Source: CAYFHQ01 sp964342805
Lineage (GTDB): Bacteria; Bacillota; Clostridia; Peptostreptococcales; Acidaminobacteraceae
Length of the DNA stretch: 35,594 nt
Assembly: GCA_964342805.1 (NCBI GenBank)
Contig: CAYFHQ010000029.1
Location: forward strand, 1 to 35,594
Direction: 5' to 3'
The position numbers and the translations under genes are program-made. This document shows positions 17,069-24,543 of the stretch, one piece after another (the first letter of the stretch is position 1; every line of letters starts with the position of its first letter). The notes beneath the pieces were generated by a model. That model saw nothing but the letters and a program-made list of their open reading frames with translations, made no database searches and was not told where the DNA came from.

Positions 17069-17096
17069 AAATCCCGTGGCGGGTGCCACGGGTTAC
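17069..17096. repeat. Hairpin repeat, copy 1
   Basis: CCCGTGGC and GCCACGGG form a perfect 8-bp stem around GGGT. At least 24 bases are identical to copy 2 at 17296-17320. On the minus strand the stem is followed by ATTTCC, a weak terminator tail. Confidence 0.75.
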
Positions 17097-17127
17097 AGAT
17101 TGTCGACAAGGTCGACAAGATGGAGAC

Positions 17128-17290
17128 TGTAGAAAACTTCCTCAGGCCCAAGTAGGCTAGTTCCAGCTACCAAATCAAAGATTTGGGCTGTCACTGAGCG
17201 CCGCGGCTGAAAGCCAGTTGGTGAGCGATCTCCTAGATCGTGATCCAGCTGGATTGAAGCCAGCAACGCAGTATGAGGGAGTTTTCTACG
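17128..17290 (+). ncRNA. Candidate structured non-coding RNA (raiA-type proposed, unproven)
   Basis: The segment is closed by a 16-bp terminal helix: GTAGAAAACTTCCTCA (17129-17144) pairs with TGAGGGAGTTTTCTAC (17274-17289), with one U-G pair. Inside are stems CCAAATC/GATTTGG, CGATCT/AGATCG, GGCT-GAA-AGCC, GCTGG/CCAGC and TCACT/GGTGA. The wobble pairs occur on the plus strand and would be A-C mismatches on the minus strand, so the RNA probably reads plus. No open frame fits. The size, closed shape and clostridial setting are compatible with the raiA RNA family, but I cannot confirm that from memory of its consensus. No convincing plus-strand promoter was found. Confidence 0.5.
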
Positions 17291-17295
17291 GTCTA

Positions 17296-17323
17296 AAATC
17301 CCGTGGCGGGTGCCACGGGATTA
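17296..17323. repeat. Hairpin repeat, copy 2; possible terminator of the 51-residue gene
   Basis: It has the same CCCGTGGC-GGGT-GCCACGGG core as copy 1. On the minus strand the stem extends to 11 bp (AATCCCGTGGC/GCCACGGGATT) with TT continuing, and it begins a few bases after the stop codon of the small gene at 17328. That position fits an intrinsic terminator with a short T-run. Confidence 0.55.
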
Positions 17324-17327
17324 CTGA

Positions 17328-17483
17328 CTACAATTGATTTTCCGATTCTTCGATAAGGAAATCGTGGATTGCTTTGTCTAGGGTTGCCTCGTCCTCGTGT
17401 TTGTTGCCCACGAAGTTGGTATGGAGGTTTTCGTAGTATTCTAGGGTTTCGTCACTGATGTGTTGTTTTTGGTAGTTTGTCAT
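17328..17483 (-). CDS. Small acidic protein of 51 residues, unknown function
   Basis: The protein begins MTNYQKQHISDETLEYYENL and ends DFLIEESENQL; it is acidic, likely helical, and has no membrane segment or DNA-binding motif that I can see. AAGGAG lies about 10 bases before the ATG. The start is set inside an inverted repeat: GGGTATCA at 17525-17532 (minus strand reading) pairs with TGATACCC at 17484-17491, directly before the ATG. The gene is 72 bases downstream of the methyltransferase-nuclease gene on the same strand and ends at a hairpin. It could be a small regulator or accessory protein of that system; this is a guess from position. Confidence 0.55.
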   Translation of the reverse strand: MTNYQKQHISDETLEYYENLHTNFVGNKHEDEATLDKAIHDFLIEESENQL

Positions 17484-17532
17484 GGGTATCAGCTCCTTTA
17501 TATGTCACTGGATTGGTGTTTTATTGATACCC
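17484..17532 (-). promoter_or_regulatory. Inverted repeat enclosing the ribosome binding site of the small gene
   Basis: Perfect 8-bp arms, GGGTATCA and TGATACCC, enclose about 33 bases that contain AAGGAG. The second arm fills the space between the ribosome binding site and the ATG, so pairing would hinder initiation. A DNA operator is the alternative reading. Confidence 0.45.
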
Positions 17533-17555
17533 GTTGGAACTGTCTTTATTCAGTA

Positions 17556-19679
17556 CTAGAGTTCACCAATCAACTTATTCCATATAAATTTGTGCTCAAA
17601 CTTTAGAGTCCGATCATTTTCTAGATTTGTTACATACGCTTCTACGAACCTTGACGGTTCTTGCATTAGGCGAAGATAATATTTTAGTGTATCTTCGACA
17701 CCGTTTACAATTACTTGGCAGCCATGTTGATTTTTGATTCTATTGAGTTCAGCTTCAATTTCTTCCTTATCAGCTTCTTTAACATTCGCTGTTGAAAGTA
17801 AGTAATAGCGATCAACAGGATGTATCGAAAACTTCTCATATGCGTCACGAATCAAAGATGGGCTAATTGATATATTGTGTTTAATTTCAACACCTTCAAA
17901 AACCCTATTATCTGAGTCCTGAACCTCGATATCTCCAACTCTGCCAGACTGAGAATCAGCAGCAGTATGTTCCTCAAGACTCATGAGTTTTTTGCCATCA
18001 TATCTCTTAACTTCTGATATTATGCACTGATAAGCGGAGTAAATTGCTAACGACGGCAACCGCGAAGCTCCTCTCGATGTGTATCCAAAGAAGAAGTGTC
18101 TATGTAAGATTTCAATAATATCTGCAATTTGCAAAGTTGTTGGTTTGACTAGTTGAATACTTTTCAAATCCCGTAGCTTAATAAGCTTAAAGAGCAGCAG
18201 TCGGAGAACTACTCCAGCCTTAGCAGGGTCCTCATGAACAAAGTCCAAGATATCTAAAAACGACTTTTTAACATCGCCTGGATTTATTTTTCCGGGGTAA
18301 TCCAACGTGTACGGTAAGTTTTGTTCTAAAGATCTAGTCAACCAGCCGCTTTCGGACATGTGTGGAAATTTATTATCCTTCATAAATGGTGTTATGAACT
18401 TAGTATCTACACCTCGGCCGGAATATCCACCTTTCATGTTTTCCTGATGATACCTAACATCTTGAGAAGAATCATAAATCTTCTGAACCAAACTGGTCAC
18501 AATAACGGCTAATACACCTTTTGCTTTTTCCGACTTTTCAGCAATTACAGATACCTTATTGATTAAATCCACACTAAGTCCACAATTCTCATCATTTCTT
18601 TTATCCCTTGTATCCTCAAGACTAAGTGCATAAAAGTGATCTAAAACTTCCCTTTGATTCTCATAAGCCATGCTAATATCACCATCCATCGAATTTGTCT
18701 TTCTACCACCTTCAAAAAATTGCTTTTTTATCGCTCTAGCAATTTCCCGTACCATTGGTACACAAACAGAGTTTCCTATCTGCTTGTATTGTTCGCCCAA
18801 TGAAACGACACGTTTAAACTCATCAGGAAAACCCATAATCCTATAGCATTCACCTATTGTTAGTTTACGAACACCGATATCATCTAATATAAAAAATCTC
18901 CCCGAAGATTCTTGGCTTGGCAACGTTGGGTGTGTACCATCAATTGAATAAATCCTATTAGGTTGCTTATGTACTCTTGATAAGTGCTCGGTATTTGGTC
19001 GTACCCCAGCTTTTCTAATTCGTCCATTTCTATAACCAGCAAAAATCAATCCAGATTTTTGTCTCTTTGTATCTTCAAGCAATGTATACTCACTAGTGTC
19101 CAAGTACACATGATCATCTATATCCAAATAATCTCTAAGTATAACCTCTTGTTGAAATTCTAACTCTTCGAAAGTGAACTTCTGATTAAGTGTACCTACA
19201 AGAATAATCCTCTCTCGGTTTTGAGGTACTCCAAAATCCTTAGCATTAAGTACTTTCCATTCAACTTGATAACCTAAATTTTCAAGTGAGTCGATGATTA
19301 TTCTAAGAGTTCTTCCTCCATCATGATGCTTCAAATGCTTAACATTTTCTAACAAAACAACCGATGGTTTTCGCTCTAAAACAATTCGTACTACATCGAA
19401 AAACAAGGTTCCACGTATATCTTCAAAACCTTTTTTGTGACCTGATATACTAAATGGCTGGCAAGGAAATCCAGCACATAAAATATCATGATCAGGTATT
19501 TGTCGCTCATCTATTAGCGTAATATCTCCATGAGGTAGTTCTCCATAATTAGCGAAATATGTATCACCGCAATATTTATTAACTTCAGATGAGAATACAC
19601 ATTCCATACCTAAAGATTCTAATGCTAGTCGGAAACCACCAATACCTGCGAACAAATCGATAAATCTAATTTTTCTCAT
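17556..19679 (-). CDS. Fused DNA cytosine-5 methyltransferase and SacI-like restriction endonuclease
   Basis: A single 707-residue frame. Residues 1-325 are a complete C5 methyltransferase: FIDLFAGIGGFRLALE (motif I), GFPCQPFS with catalytic Cys 73 (IV), ENV 111-113 (VI), QNRER 153-157 (VIII) and GNS 302-304 (X). Residues 336-707 resemble SacI-family endonucleases in layout, with a PD-(D/E)xK-like site: Asp 583 in RVGDIEV and Glu 598-Ile-Lys 600. Both halves seem intact, so one polypeptide may both methylate and cut the same DNA site. The ATG at 19679 follows GGAG with 6 bases of spacing; 18 upstream codons are rejected. The gene is visibly more AT-rich than its neighbours, pointing to transfer. 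The recognition sequence is unknown. Confidence 0.82.
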   Translation of the reverse strand: MRKIRFIDLFAGIGGFRLALESLGMECVFSSEVNKYCGDTYFANYGELPHGDITLIDERQIPDHDILCAGFPCQPFSISGHKKGFEDIRGTLFFDVVRIVLERKPSVVLLENVKHLKHHDGGRTLRIIIDSLENLGYQVEWKVLNAKDFGVPQNRERIILVGTLNQKFTFEELEFQQEVILRDYLDIDDHVYLDTSEYTLLEDTKRQKSGLIFAGYRNGRIRKAGVRPNTEHLSRVHKQPNRIYSIDGTHPTLPSQESSGRFFILDDIGVRKLTIGECYRIMGFPDEFKRVVSLGEQYKQIGNSVCVPMVREIARAIKKQFFEGGRKTNSMDGDISMAYENQREVLDHFYALSLEDTRDKRNDENCGLSVDLINKVSVIAEKSEKAKGVLAVIVTSLVQKIYDSSQDVRYHQENMKGGYSGRGVDTKFITPFMKDNKFPHMSESGWLTRSLEQNLPYTLDYPGKINPGDVKKSFLDILDFVHEDPAKAGVVLRLLLFKLIKLRDLKSIQLVKPTTLQIADIIEILHRHFFFGYTSRGASRLPSLAIYSAYQCIISEVKRYDGKKLMSLEEHTAADSQSGRVGDIEVQDSDNRVFEGVEIKHNISISPSLIRDAYEKFSIHPVDRYYLLSTANVKEADKEEIEAELNRIKNQHGCQVIVNGVEDTLKYYLRLMQEPSRFVEAYVTNLENDRTLKFEHKFIWNKLIGEL

Positions 19680-19704
19680 ATCTTTCTCCATTCTACTATT
19701 AACG

Positions 19705-19733
19705 ATGATACATAAAATTGTACACACAATCAA
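19705..19733 (-). promoter_or_regulatory. Promoter of the methyltransferase-nuclease gene
   Basis: TTGATT (-35) and TATCAT (-10) are separated by 17 bases, about 25 bases before the ATG. The spacer overlaps the inverted repeat TTGTGTGTACAA, a possible operator for self-control. Confidence 0.45.
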
Positions 19734-19911
19734 GTAATTAAGCTCATTCTAGCACTTGATTTCCTTGACTTGATTAGTAGATGGAACATATTCTTAACCG
19801 AAATATTTTAAAGTGCATTTTGACATTTCAAACGTGATTTTCAACTACAGCTAGCACGTTTAATGATCTTTAGTTGTAGATATTCTAATAGGCATAAGAC
19901 TCAGCAATCCA

Positions 19912-21069
19912 TTACCGAACCAACTCAAACCACCGATTCAAATAATCAATCCGCATACCCCCATCTTGCCCAATATCACTCCCAAGCACCCCATCAACCT
20001 CAAAGAAGTCACAAGGACTATGGGCACTGGACCGCATTTCAGCAAAATGAACTGGCGTTCCGTTAATAGACAGACTCAAGTCCTGAATAATCCCCCGCTC
20101 AATCTCTCTAAAGCCACCAACACCGCCAACCTTAGACACTTCCTTGTCTATGTCCTCTATACCCACCTTGCCAATCAGTGGAGTGTTAAAGCTGGTCCTA
20201 TTGGCTCCTGTGTCAAGACCGAAGCATAGATCATGCCCCTCTTTACTCTGCAGCTGGACCATAACGTAACCATCCATAAGAAGGTTCTTTTTCAACTCTG
20301 GTTTTAGTACTGGCTTACGAATTTCATACTGACCATTCTTGTAGTCCAGGTTCATATCAAGATACTTAATTAAGTCCCAACCAATAATCCCTTCTATCTT
20401 AATGGTCTCAATGGACGGGTCCGAAATGGTCAGGGCCTCTGTTGATAGTATAATAAATGGCGTATTCTCAGCCGAGAAGTTGCCCACTTGAATGCGATCA
20501 ACTGTTCCAAAGGTTGTCTGTGTCTGCTCGTCAGTGGACGACTCCACAGTCAGCTTGTCCTCTTCCCTCACAACCACACCACATAGGTCTGCAGTTTCCT
20601 GGGAAAGCACACTGAGAAGGGCCCCTGTGTCCAGCCAGAAGGACTTGGCATGGCCGTTGATCACAACGTCCACAATGGGCGAACCAGAAATGGACAGCTT
20701 GAGCTGGTCCTTGTGGAGGTCTGCACCGTACTGTGGATTTCTCCCCTGAGTTTTCTCCAATTGAAGAGCAATGGCTCTGTAAGAAGCGTCAACGGCAACG
20801 TCTGCCGTCAGGCCTAGCTCAGCTATTTCCTGGAACCGGTCGTCCCAAAAGAGTTGTTGAAAGAGCAACTGGGCAGAGATCCCCTTAAGTTCTGCGTCTC
20901 CCTGTCCCTGGTAGACTGTTTTCAGATTTTTAATGCACCCGGCCTGGTCACCCTTCACCATGGCATCAATAGATGCTCTAAGGGCAAGCTGGTCTTGAGA
21001 AAGCCCTGCAGCTTCCATGTTTGTAACCTCTAGTCGTTTAATCTGTTCAATAAATGTTTGTCTTTCCAT
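19912..21069 (-). CDS. Protein with two retropepsin-like aspartyl protease domains
   Basis: 385 residues. Residues 1-115 are helical and unrecognised. Two retropepsin-like repeats follow: FWLDTGALLSVLS (DTG at 147-149) with EGIIGWDL near 227-233, and FGLDTGANRTSFN (DTG at 286-288) with DGVLGSDIG near 359-367. Viral retropepsins are homodimers with one DTG per chain; here both halves are in one chain, so an internal pseudo-dimer like that of pepsin is possible. There is no signal peptide or membrane segment, so it should act in the cytoplasm. AAGGGGGAAGA precedes the ATG, and a promoter lies at 21112-21140. The target is unknown. It follows the HipA-like operon but has its own promoter. Confidence 0.8.
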   Translation of the reverse strand: MERQTFIEQIKRLEVTNMEAAGLSQDQLALRASIDAMVKGDQAGCIKNLKTVYQGQGDAELKGISAQLLFQQLFWDDRFQEIAELGLTADVAVDASYRAIALQLEKTQGRNPQYGADLHKDQLKLSISGSPIVDVVINGHAKSFWLDTGALLSVLSQETADLCGVVVREEDKLTVESSTDEQTQTTFGTVDRIQVGNFSAENTPFIILSTEALTISDPSIETIKIEGIIGWDLIKYLDMNLDYKNGQYEIRKPVLKPELKKNLLMDGYVMVQLQSKEGHDLCFGLDTGANRTSFNTPLIGKVGIEDIDKEVSKVGGVGGFREIERGIIQDLSLSINGTPVHFAEMRSSAHSPCDFFEVDGVLGSDIGQDGGMRIDYLNRWFELVR

Positions 21070-21111
21070 TCTTCCCCCTTGTTATTATGTATAATAGCCA
21101 CTTTGCTAATA

Positions 21112-21140
21112 ATGGTAAGGGGAATAAGAAGCACAGTCAA
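21112..21140 (-). promoter_or_regulatory. Promoter of the retropepsin-like gene
   Basis: TTGACT (-35) and TACCAT (-10) are separated by 17 bases, about 43 bases before the ATG at 21069. Confidence 0.5.
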
Positions 21141-21178
21141 TATAATCCATGGCACAGTAACCTATTTGTAGCAAAAAC

Positions 21179-21378
21179 TTACATATCTGTGCCTTTCACA
21201 TGACAAGTAAGAACCTTATGGCCCCTGAGCTTGCTGGCCAAGGCTTCTATACCTTCTGCCTTCCTCTCAAAATCGATTCTATTCTATACTTCACCAGGTC
21301 GATCATGACCTCTAAATGGTCCCTGCTTATATAAACCTCCACATCAAAGGCCACCATGGCCTCATACTGGGTACGCAT
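21179..21378 (-). pseudogene. Small gene (about 64 residues) broken by a 5-bp tandem duplication
   Basis: The frame starting MRTQYEAMVAFDVEVYISRD stops after 43 codons. Just before that stop the DNA reads AGAATAGAATC, a tandem AGAAT. Removing one copy joins the first part through LVKYRIDFERKAEGIEALASK to HVKGTDM and a TAA, for a total of 64 residues. The corrected length is an exact number of codons, and both parts read like one protein. It starts 11 bases after the HipA-like kinase stop codon, so it was probably the last gene of that operon. The ribosome binding site is weak (AGGTAG). Function unknown. Confidence 0.55.
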
Positions 21379-21389
21379 GAGCTTGTCTA

Positions 21390-22439
21390 CTACCTATATA
21401 AACCCTCTAGCCGGCCAACCATTTCCTTTGCTAAATGAGCTTTCAAATGGTCAAGGAGGTCACTTCCCTTGGTGGGTCCAATCACTTGAGACAGGTCGCC
21501 AAAGTCAAAGGGATTGTCGTACTGGGCCATGGCAGAGTGGTAGAGGGCGTATCCTTGGTCGTAGAGGGGAGACTGGCCTATGACCTCCTTGGTTTGGTTG
21601 TCCACAAGGAAGCCAAAGTTGCGCCAGTGGCGGTCTGTATTGTGGGTCAAGTAGTCCAGGAGCTGCATGTTGACCAGGGACCTTGCTATGTCTGCCCTGT
21701 CGTCAAAGATTTCCACCAGAGCCTCATAGGTCCACTGGTTGGGCTCCAGGTCCACCACGTAATGGACAGCCTCCACAAAGGAGGTGGCTTCACTTGTGAA
21801 ATTTGGGCTCTTAGTGACTACATGCCCCGCGTATTGGCTTAAGTCCTGAGTGGCCATTGGAATACCTAAGAAGTCTCCAATGGCGACCACCATGCATTCC
21901 ACAAAGGGTTCCCGTCCTGCATTGGCATAGCCAAAGGACCCACGTTTGACTAGAAAGGTGTTGCCCTCTTCTTTCACCCAGGCCTTGGCTAACATGCCCT
22001 GGGTTGTCATTTCTGGACTAATACCTGTCCGCTCTTGTCCCGACTCACCAAGTAGAAATAGGTCTGCCAGGCGCAGGTCCAAAGGATTGGTATAGGGGCT
22101 GATCCTAGACCAGGTTGCTTCGTCATGGGCTGATTTAATCCAGTAGCTGTCATTCAAACTAGTCCCCTTTCCTGTCAGCAAAAGGGGCCACCATTCTAGA
22201 TAGTGGAGGTTCAGGTCATTCATAGCTTCCCTGCGAAACTCCCGTGCATCTGACATGAGTCGTGAAAAGAGGTAGACCATGAGCATGTCCCCTAGGTTGT
22301 TTTGGTTTCTTTTTAAGTAAGGAGGTAAATGGTTTGGAGAAATGAGGTCTACCAAGTCAAACAGGTAGCTTCCGCTACGCATGGTGCAGGCAAAACTTAG
22401 AACAGGGGTGTCCTTGTCCATTAAAAAGTATTTGTCCAT
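21390..22439 (-). CDS. HipA-like kinase domain protein, catalytic residues present
   Basis: A 349-residue protein resembling the C-terminal kinase lobe of HipA. The catalytic loop reads HNTDRHWRNFGF (266-277), with Asp 269 and Asn 274. The metal-binding Asp is at 294 in PLYDQGYALYH, and Lys 165 in FLVKRG is a candidate nucleotide-contacting residue. Classic HipA (about 440 residues) phosphorylates glutamyl-tRNA synthetase and pairs with the HTH antitoxin HipB; no HipB-like gene is present here. GGAGGGACCC precedes the ATG, 9 bases after the upstream paralogue. The two paralogues align column for column over about 300 residues. The substrate is unknown. Confidence 0.72.
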   Translation of the reverse strand: MDKYFLMDKDTPVLSFACTMRSGSYLFDLVDLISPNHLPPYLKRNQNNLGDMLMVYLFSRLMSDAREFRREAMNDLNLHYLEWWPLLLTGKGTSLNDSYWIKSAHDEATWSRISPYTNPLDLRLADLFLLGESGQERTGISPEMTTQGMLAKAWVKEEGNTFLVKRGSFGYANAGREPFVECMVVAIGDFLGIPMATQDLSQYAGHVVTKSPNFTSEATSFVEAVHYVVDLEPNQWTYEALVEIFDDRADIARSLVNMQLLDYLTHNTDRHWRNFGFLVDNQTKEVIGQSPLYDQGYALYHSAMAQYDNPFDFGDLSQVIGPTKGSDLLDHLKAHLAKEMVGRLEGLYR

Positions 22440-22448
22440 GGGTCCCTC

Positions 22449-23597
22449 CTAGTCGATCAATAAGCGCAAACGGTGCTTCACACCTCTAATGATAAGCTCA
22501 AGACAAGCTTTGGAAACATAAAAGTCAATGTTCCACTTTTTCAGTTGGTCATATTCGTACCCTAACAGACCTTCAACATCCTCATACAAGTTTTCAAAGT
22601 ACTTATATCTTTTCTCTTGCATGAAGGGCTTCACCTCATTTGCCCTTTGAGTCACCTGACTTGGGTCCTCCAGATAGGCCTCTATGGCATTAAAATGATA
22701 AAGAGCCTCGCCAAAGCCAAACAAGGGAGCTAGGGACAGCGCTTGGTTTGTGTCGTTGTCCACAAGTAAGCCAAACTTATCACTTCCACGGCTTTCATTA
22801 CCCACAATGAAGTCAAGGACAAGCATGTCCTGGTAGCCCCTAAGAACCCTTTCATTGGCTTGATAGAGGTCTAAAAAAGCTTCCCGACCCTTTTTCTGCC
22901 CTAAACAAGCCAGGTCCATAAATGCTGGTCGGTAGCTGACTGCTTCAGAGGTGAAGTTCTTGCTTTTCAGGACTAGTCGCCCCTGGTAGGAAAGCATTAC
23001 TTGTTCAACATGATCTACGCCAAGCCTCCTGGCCAACCGCCCTACGAGCAAGTCCATAAACAACTTGCCTGGACAGAGCTCTCCCCAAGAAGTTGCACCT
23101 TTGATTAAGTGGACACCCTGGTCATCTCGGAACCAGAACTTTGGGCTGGCTCCTCTCAGGGTGAAGTCCGGACTGAGTCCCACCGGCCTTCCCTGTGTCC
23201 TTTCCCAGAAAAACTGGTCTGCAACAAGAGGGTTTGGCCCATGCCTATATGGACTCACCTCAGCCCAGGTAATGGCCTCCCCCTCCTCCTTGGTCCAGTA
23301 ACAGTCCGTCAAAGAGACACAGCGATTTGTAAACAGTAGAAACCACCAGACTGGATACTCAAAGCCATGGTAGTGGTAGACAAAATCTAAGTTCATACGG
23401 CCTAAATTTTGAGAACGGCCTGTGAAGAACACGTCAAGACCGCTCAAGTACTTGACTTTTGACTGGGAAATGACCTTTGGACAGAATACTGGGTCCAGTA
23501 CTTGGAGCAGGTTCGATTCATAATGACTACGGGAATACTCAAGGGCAAACCGGGCTACAGGCCTGTCCTTGTGCATGAGTAAATGAACACGAGCCAT
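22449..23597 (-). CDS. HipA-like pseudokinase, paralogue of the downstream kinase
   Basis: A 382-residue paralogue of the gene at 21390, in the same residue register. Shared segments include KNFTSEA near 213-219, FGLLVDN near 275-281 and EALYHF near 297-302. The catalytic loop is changed to GNESRGSDKFGL (266-277): the Asp at 269 is Ser, His 271 is Gly and Asn 274 is Lys. The metal-binding Asp at 294 is Gly (PLFGFG). Lys 166 is kept. The frame is intact, so this looks like a maintained pseudokinase rather than a decaying gene. It has 30-odd additional C-terminal residues. Its ATG follows the phosphoesterase stop with no gap and has GGAGG. A regulatory or scaffold role for the active paralogue is inferred. 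Confidence 0.7.
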   Translation of the reverse strand: MARVHLLMHKDRPVARFALEYSRSHYESNLLQVLDPVFCPKVISQSKVKYLSGLDVFFTGRSQNLGRMNLDFVYHYHGFEYPVWWFLLFTNRCVSLTDCYWTKEEGEAITWAEVSPYRHGPNPLVADQFFWERTQGRPVGLSPDFTLRGASPKFWFRDDQGVHLIKGATSWGELCPGKLFMDLLVGRLARRLGVDHVEQVMLSYQGRLVLKSKNFTSEAVSYRPAFMDLACLGQKKGREAFLDLYQANERVLRGYQDMLVLDFIVGNESRGSDKFGLLVDNDTNQALSLAPLFGFGEALYHFNAIEAYLEDPSQVTQRANEVKPFMQEKRYKYFENLYEDVEGLLGYEYDQLKKWNIDFYVSKACLELIIRGVKHRLRLLID

Positions 23598-24317
23598 TTA
23601 GACCTCCACTTCAATGACTTCCCGATAAAGAGCACTAAAATGCCCATCTAAGTCCGGTTGGTCCACATGCCAGTGGCCGAAAAACCAACGAAAGTGGTCA
23701 TTACACTCGGACAAGCGCTCATGGAGGACTGTTAGATAGGTCTCAGTGGGGTCGTATTTGATGTCGAAGGTTGCAAAGTGGCTTGCGACCTCCTTGGGAC
23801 AGGTATGGGTTAAGACCAGGTCAATGGATGCGCACCACCCTTCCATATTTTCTAGCCCCAGCTGCTGTTCTTCTTCTGATGGCGTCTCCTCAGGCCAGTA
23901 GTCCACGTAAGGGGTTCGCAGGTGTTTGTCTATGGACAGTGCGCCTCCCATGCAAAAGACTCTTTGACCACAGATTTCATAGACATGGCCTCTTTTTAAG
24001 TGGTAGACCTTGTTCGACACACGTCCCACTTGCCCTCCAAAGCCTTCCACAGACTCAAGCTCTGATAGTAAATGGTGGTTGTCATGGTTGCCGTCAATGA
24101 AGGCGATATGGGTAAAGGGCTGGTCCTCAAGAAAGTCTATAAGTTCTTGGTCTCGCTCTCCCCCGTCCCAGAGTATACCTGCGTCGCCTAGAATGATCAG
24201 GACAGAACCCTCCGGCATGTTCCCATAGTCTGAGAAGTTGGAAGGGTGTAGTCTGTCAAACAGCTCCAGGCTGCCATGGGTGTCTCCGCTGATAAATAGT
24301 CTTGGTTTGTTAGGCAA
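23598..24317 (-). CDS. Calcineurin-like metallophosphoesterase
   Basis: A 239-residue cytoplasmic hydrolase. The metal-binding motifs are complete and in order: GDTHG (11-15), LGDAGILWDGG, IDGNHDNH, the His in VLTHTCPKE and GHWH near the C-terminus. The family includes protein phosphatases, nucleases and cyclic nucleotide phosphodiesterases, and the substrate cannot be read from the sequence. The start is TTG with a strong GGAGGACAAA ribosome binding site; the gene overlaps the upstream membrane protein gene by 8 bases. Lying directly before two HipA-like genes, it may reverse the kinase's phosphorylation, or process a nucleotide; both are inferences. Confidence 0.85.
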   Translation of the reverse strand: MPNKPRLFISGDTHGSLELFDRLHPSNFSDYGNMPEGSVLIILGDAGILWDGGERDQELIDFLEDQPFTHIAFIDGNHDNHHLLSELESVEGFGGQVGRVSNKVYHLKRGHVYEICGQRVFCMGGALSIDKHLRTPYVDYWPEETPSEEEQQLGLENMEGWCASIDLVLTHTCPKEVASHFATFDIKYDPTETYLTVLHERLSECNDHFRWFFGHWHVDQPDLDGHFSALYREVIEVEV

Positions 24318-24543
24318 TTTGTCCTCCTAAGAGTATGTGGATGATCCCATAACTAGCGAAAAGTAAGACCAGGTACGAGATCATGTGTTCAAGAATAAGG
24401 GTTACAAAGTCAATTGTGTTAGTATGGAGCGCATCCTTTAAATCTTCGAGTTCGTGAGGGTAGAAAACGACCATTTTCCCTGCCAGTATTACCAATGGAA
24501 GGACTGAGTAGACTTGTCGAATGTACATAGAGAGATTGGTCAT
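24310..24543 (-). CDS. Small membrane protein with two transmembrane segments
   Basis: 77 residues. Two hydrophobic helices are visible, about 11-27 (VYSVLPLVILAGKMVVF) and 50-73 (ILEHMISYLVLLFASYGIIH), joined by an acidic stretch. It has no known motif. It overlaps the preceding gene by four bases (ATGA) and the following phosphoesterase by eight, so all three are translationally coupled. Small two-helix proteins occur as effectors or anchors in toxin and defence operons; nothing more specific is visible here. Confidence 0.7.
   Translation of the reverse strand: MTNLSMYIRQVYSVLPLVILAGKMVVFYPHELEDLKDALHTNTIDFVTLILEHMISYLVLLFASYGIIHILLGGQIA

Noticed and set aside
17102..17119. Tandem GTCGACAAG repeat as a possible CRISPR or iteron unit
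   Set aside because: There are only two copies with no spacers; too short to support either reading.
21390..23597. Classic hipBA toxin-antitoxin locus
   Set aside because: There is no HTH partner, the proteins are shorter than HipA, and one copy lacks catalytic residues; the pair is better described as HipA-like.
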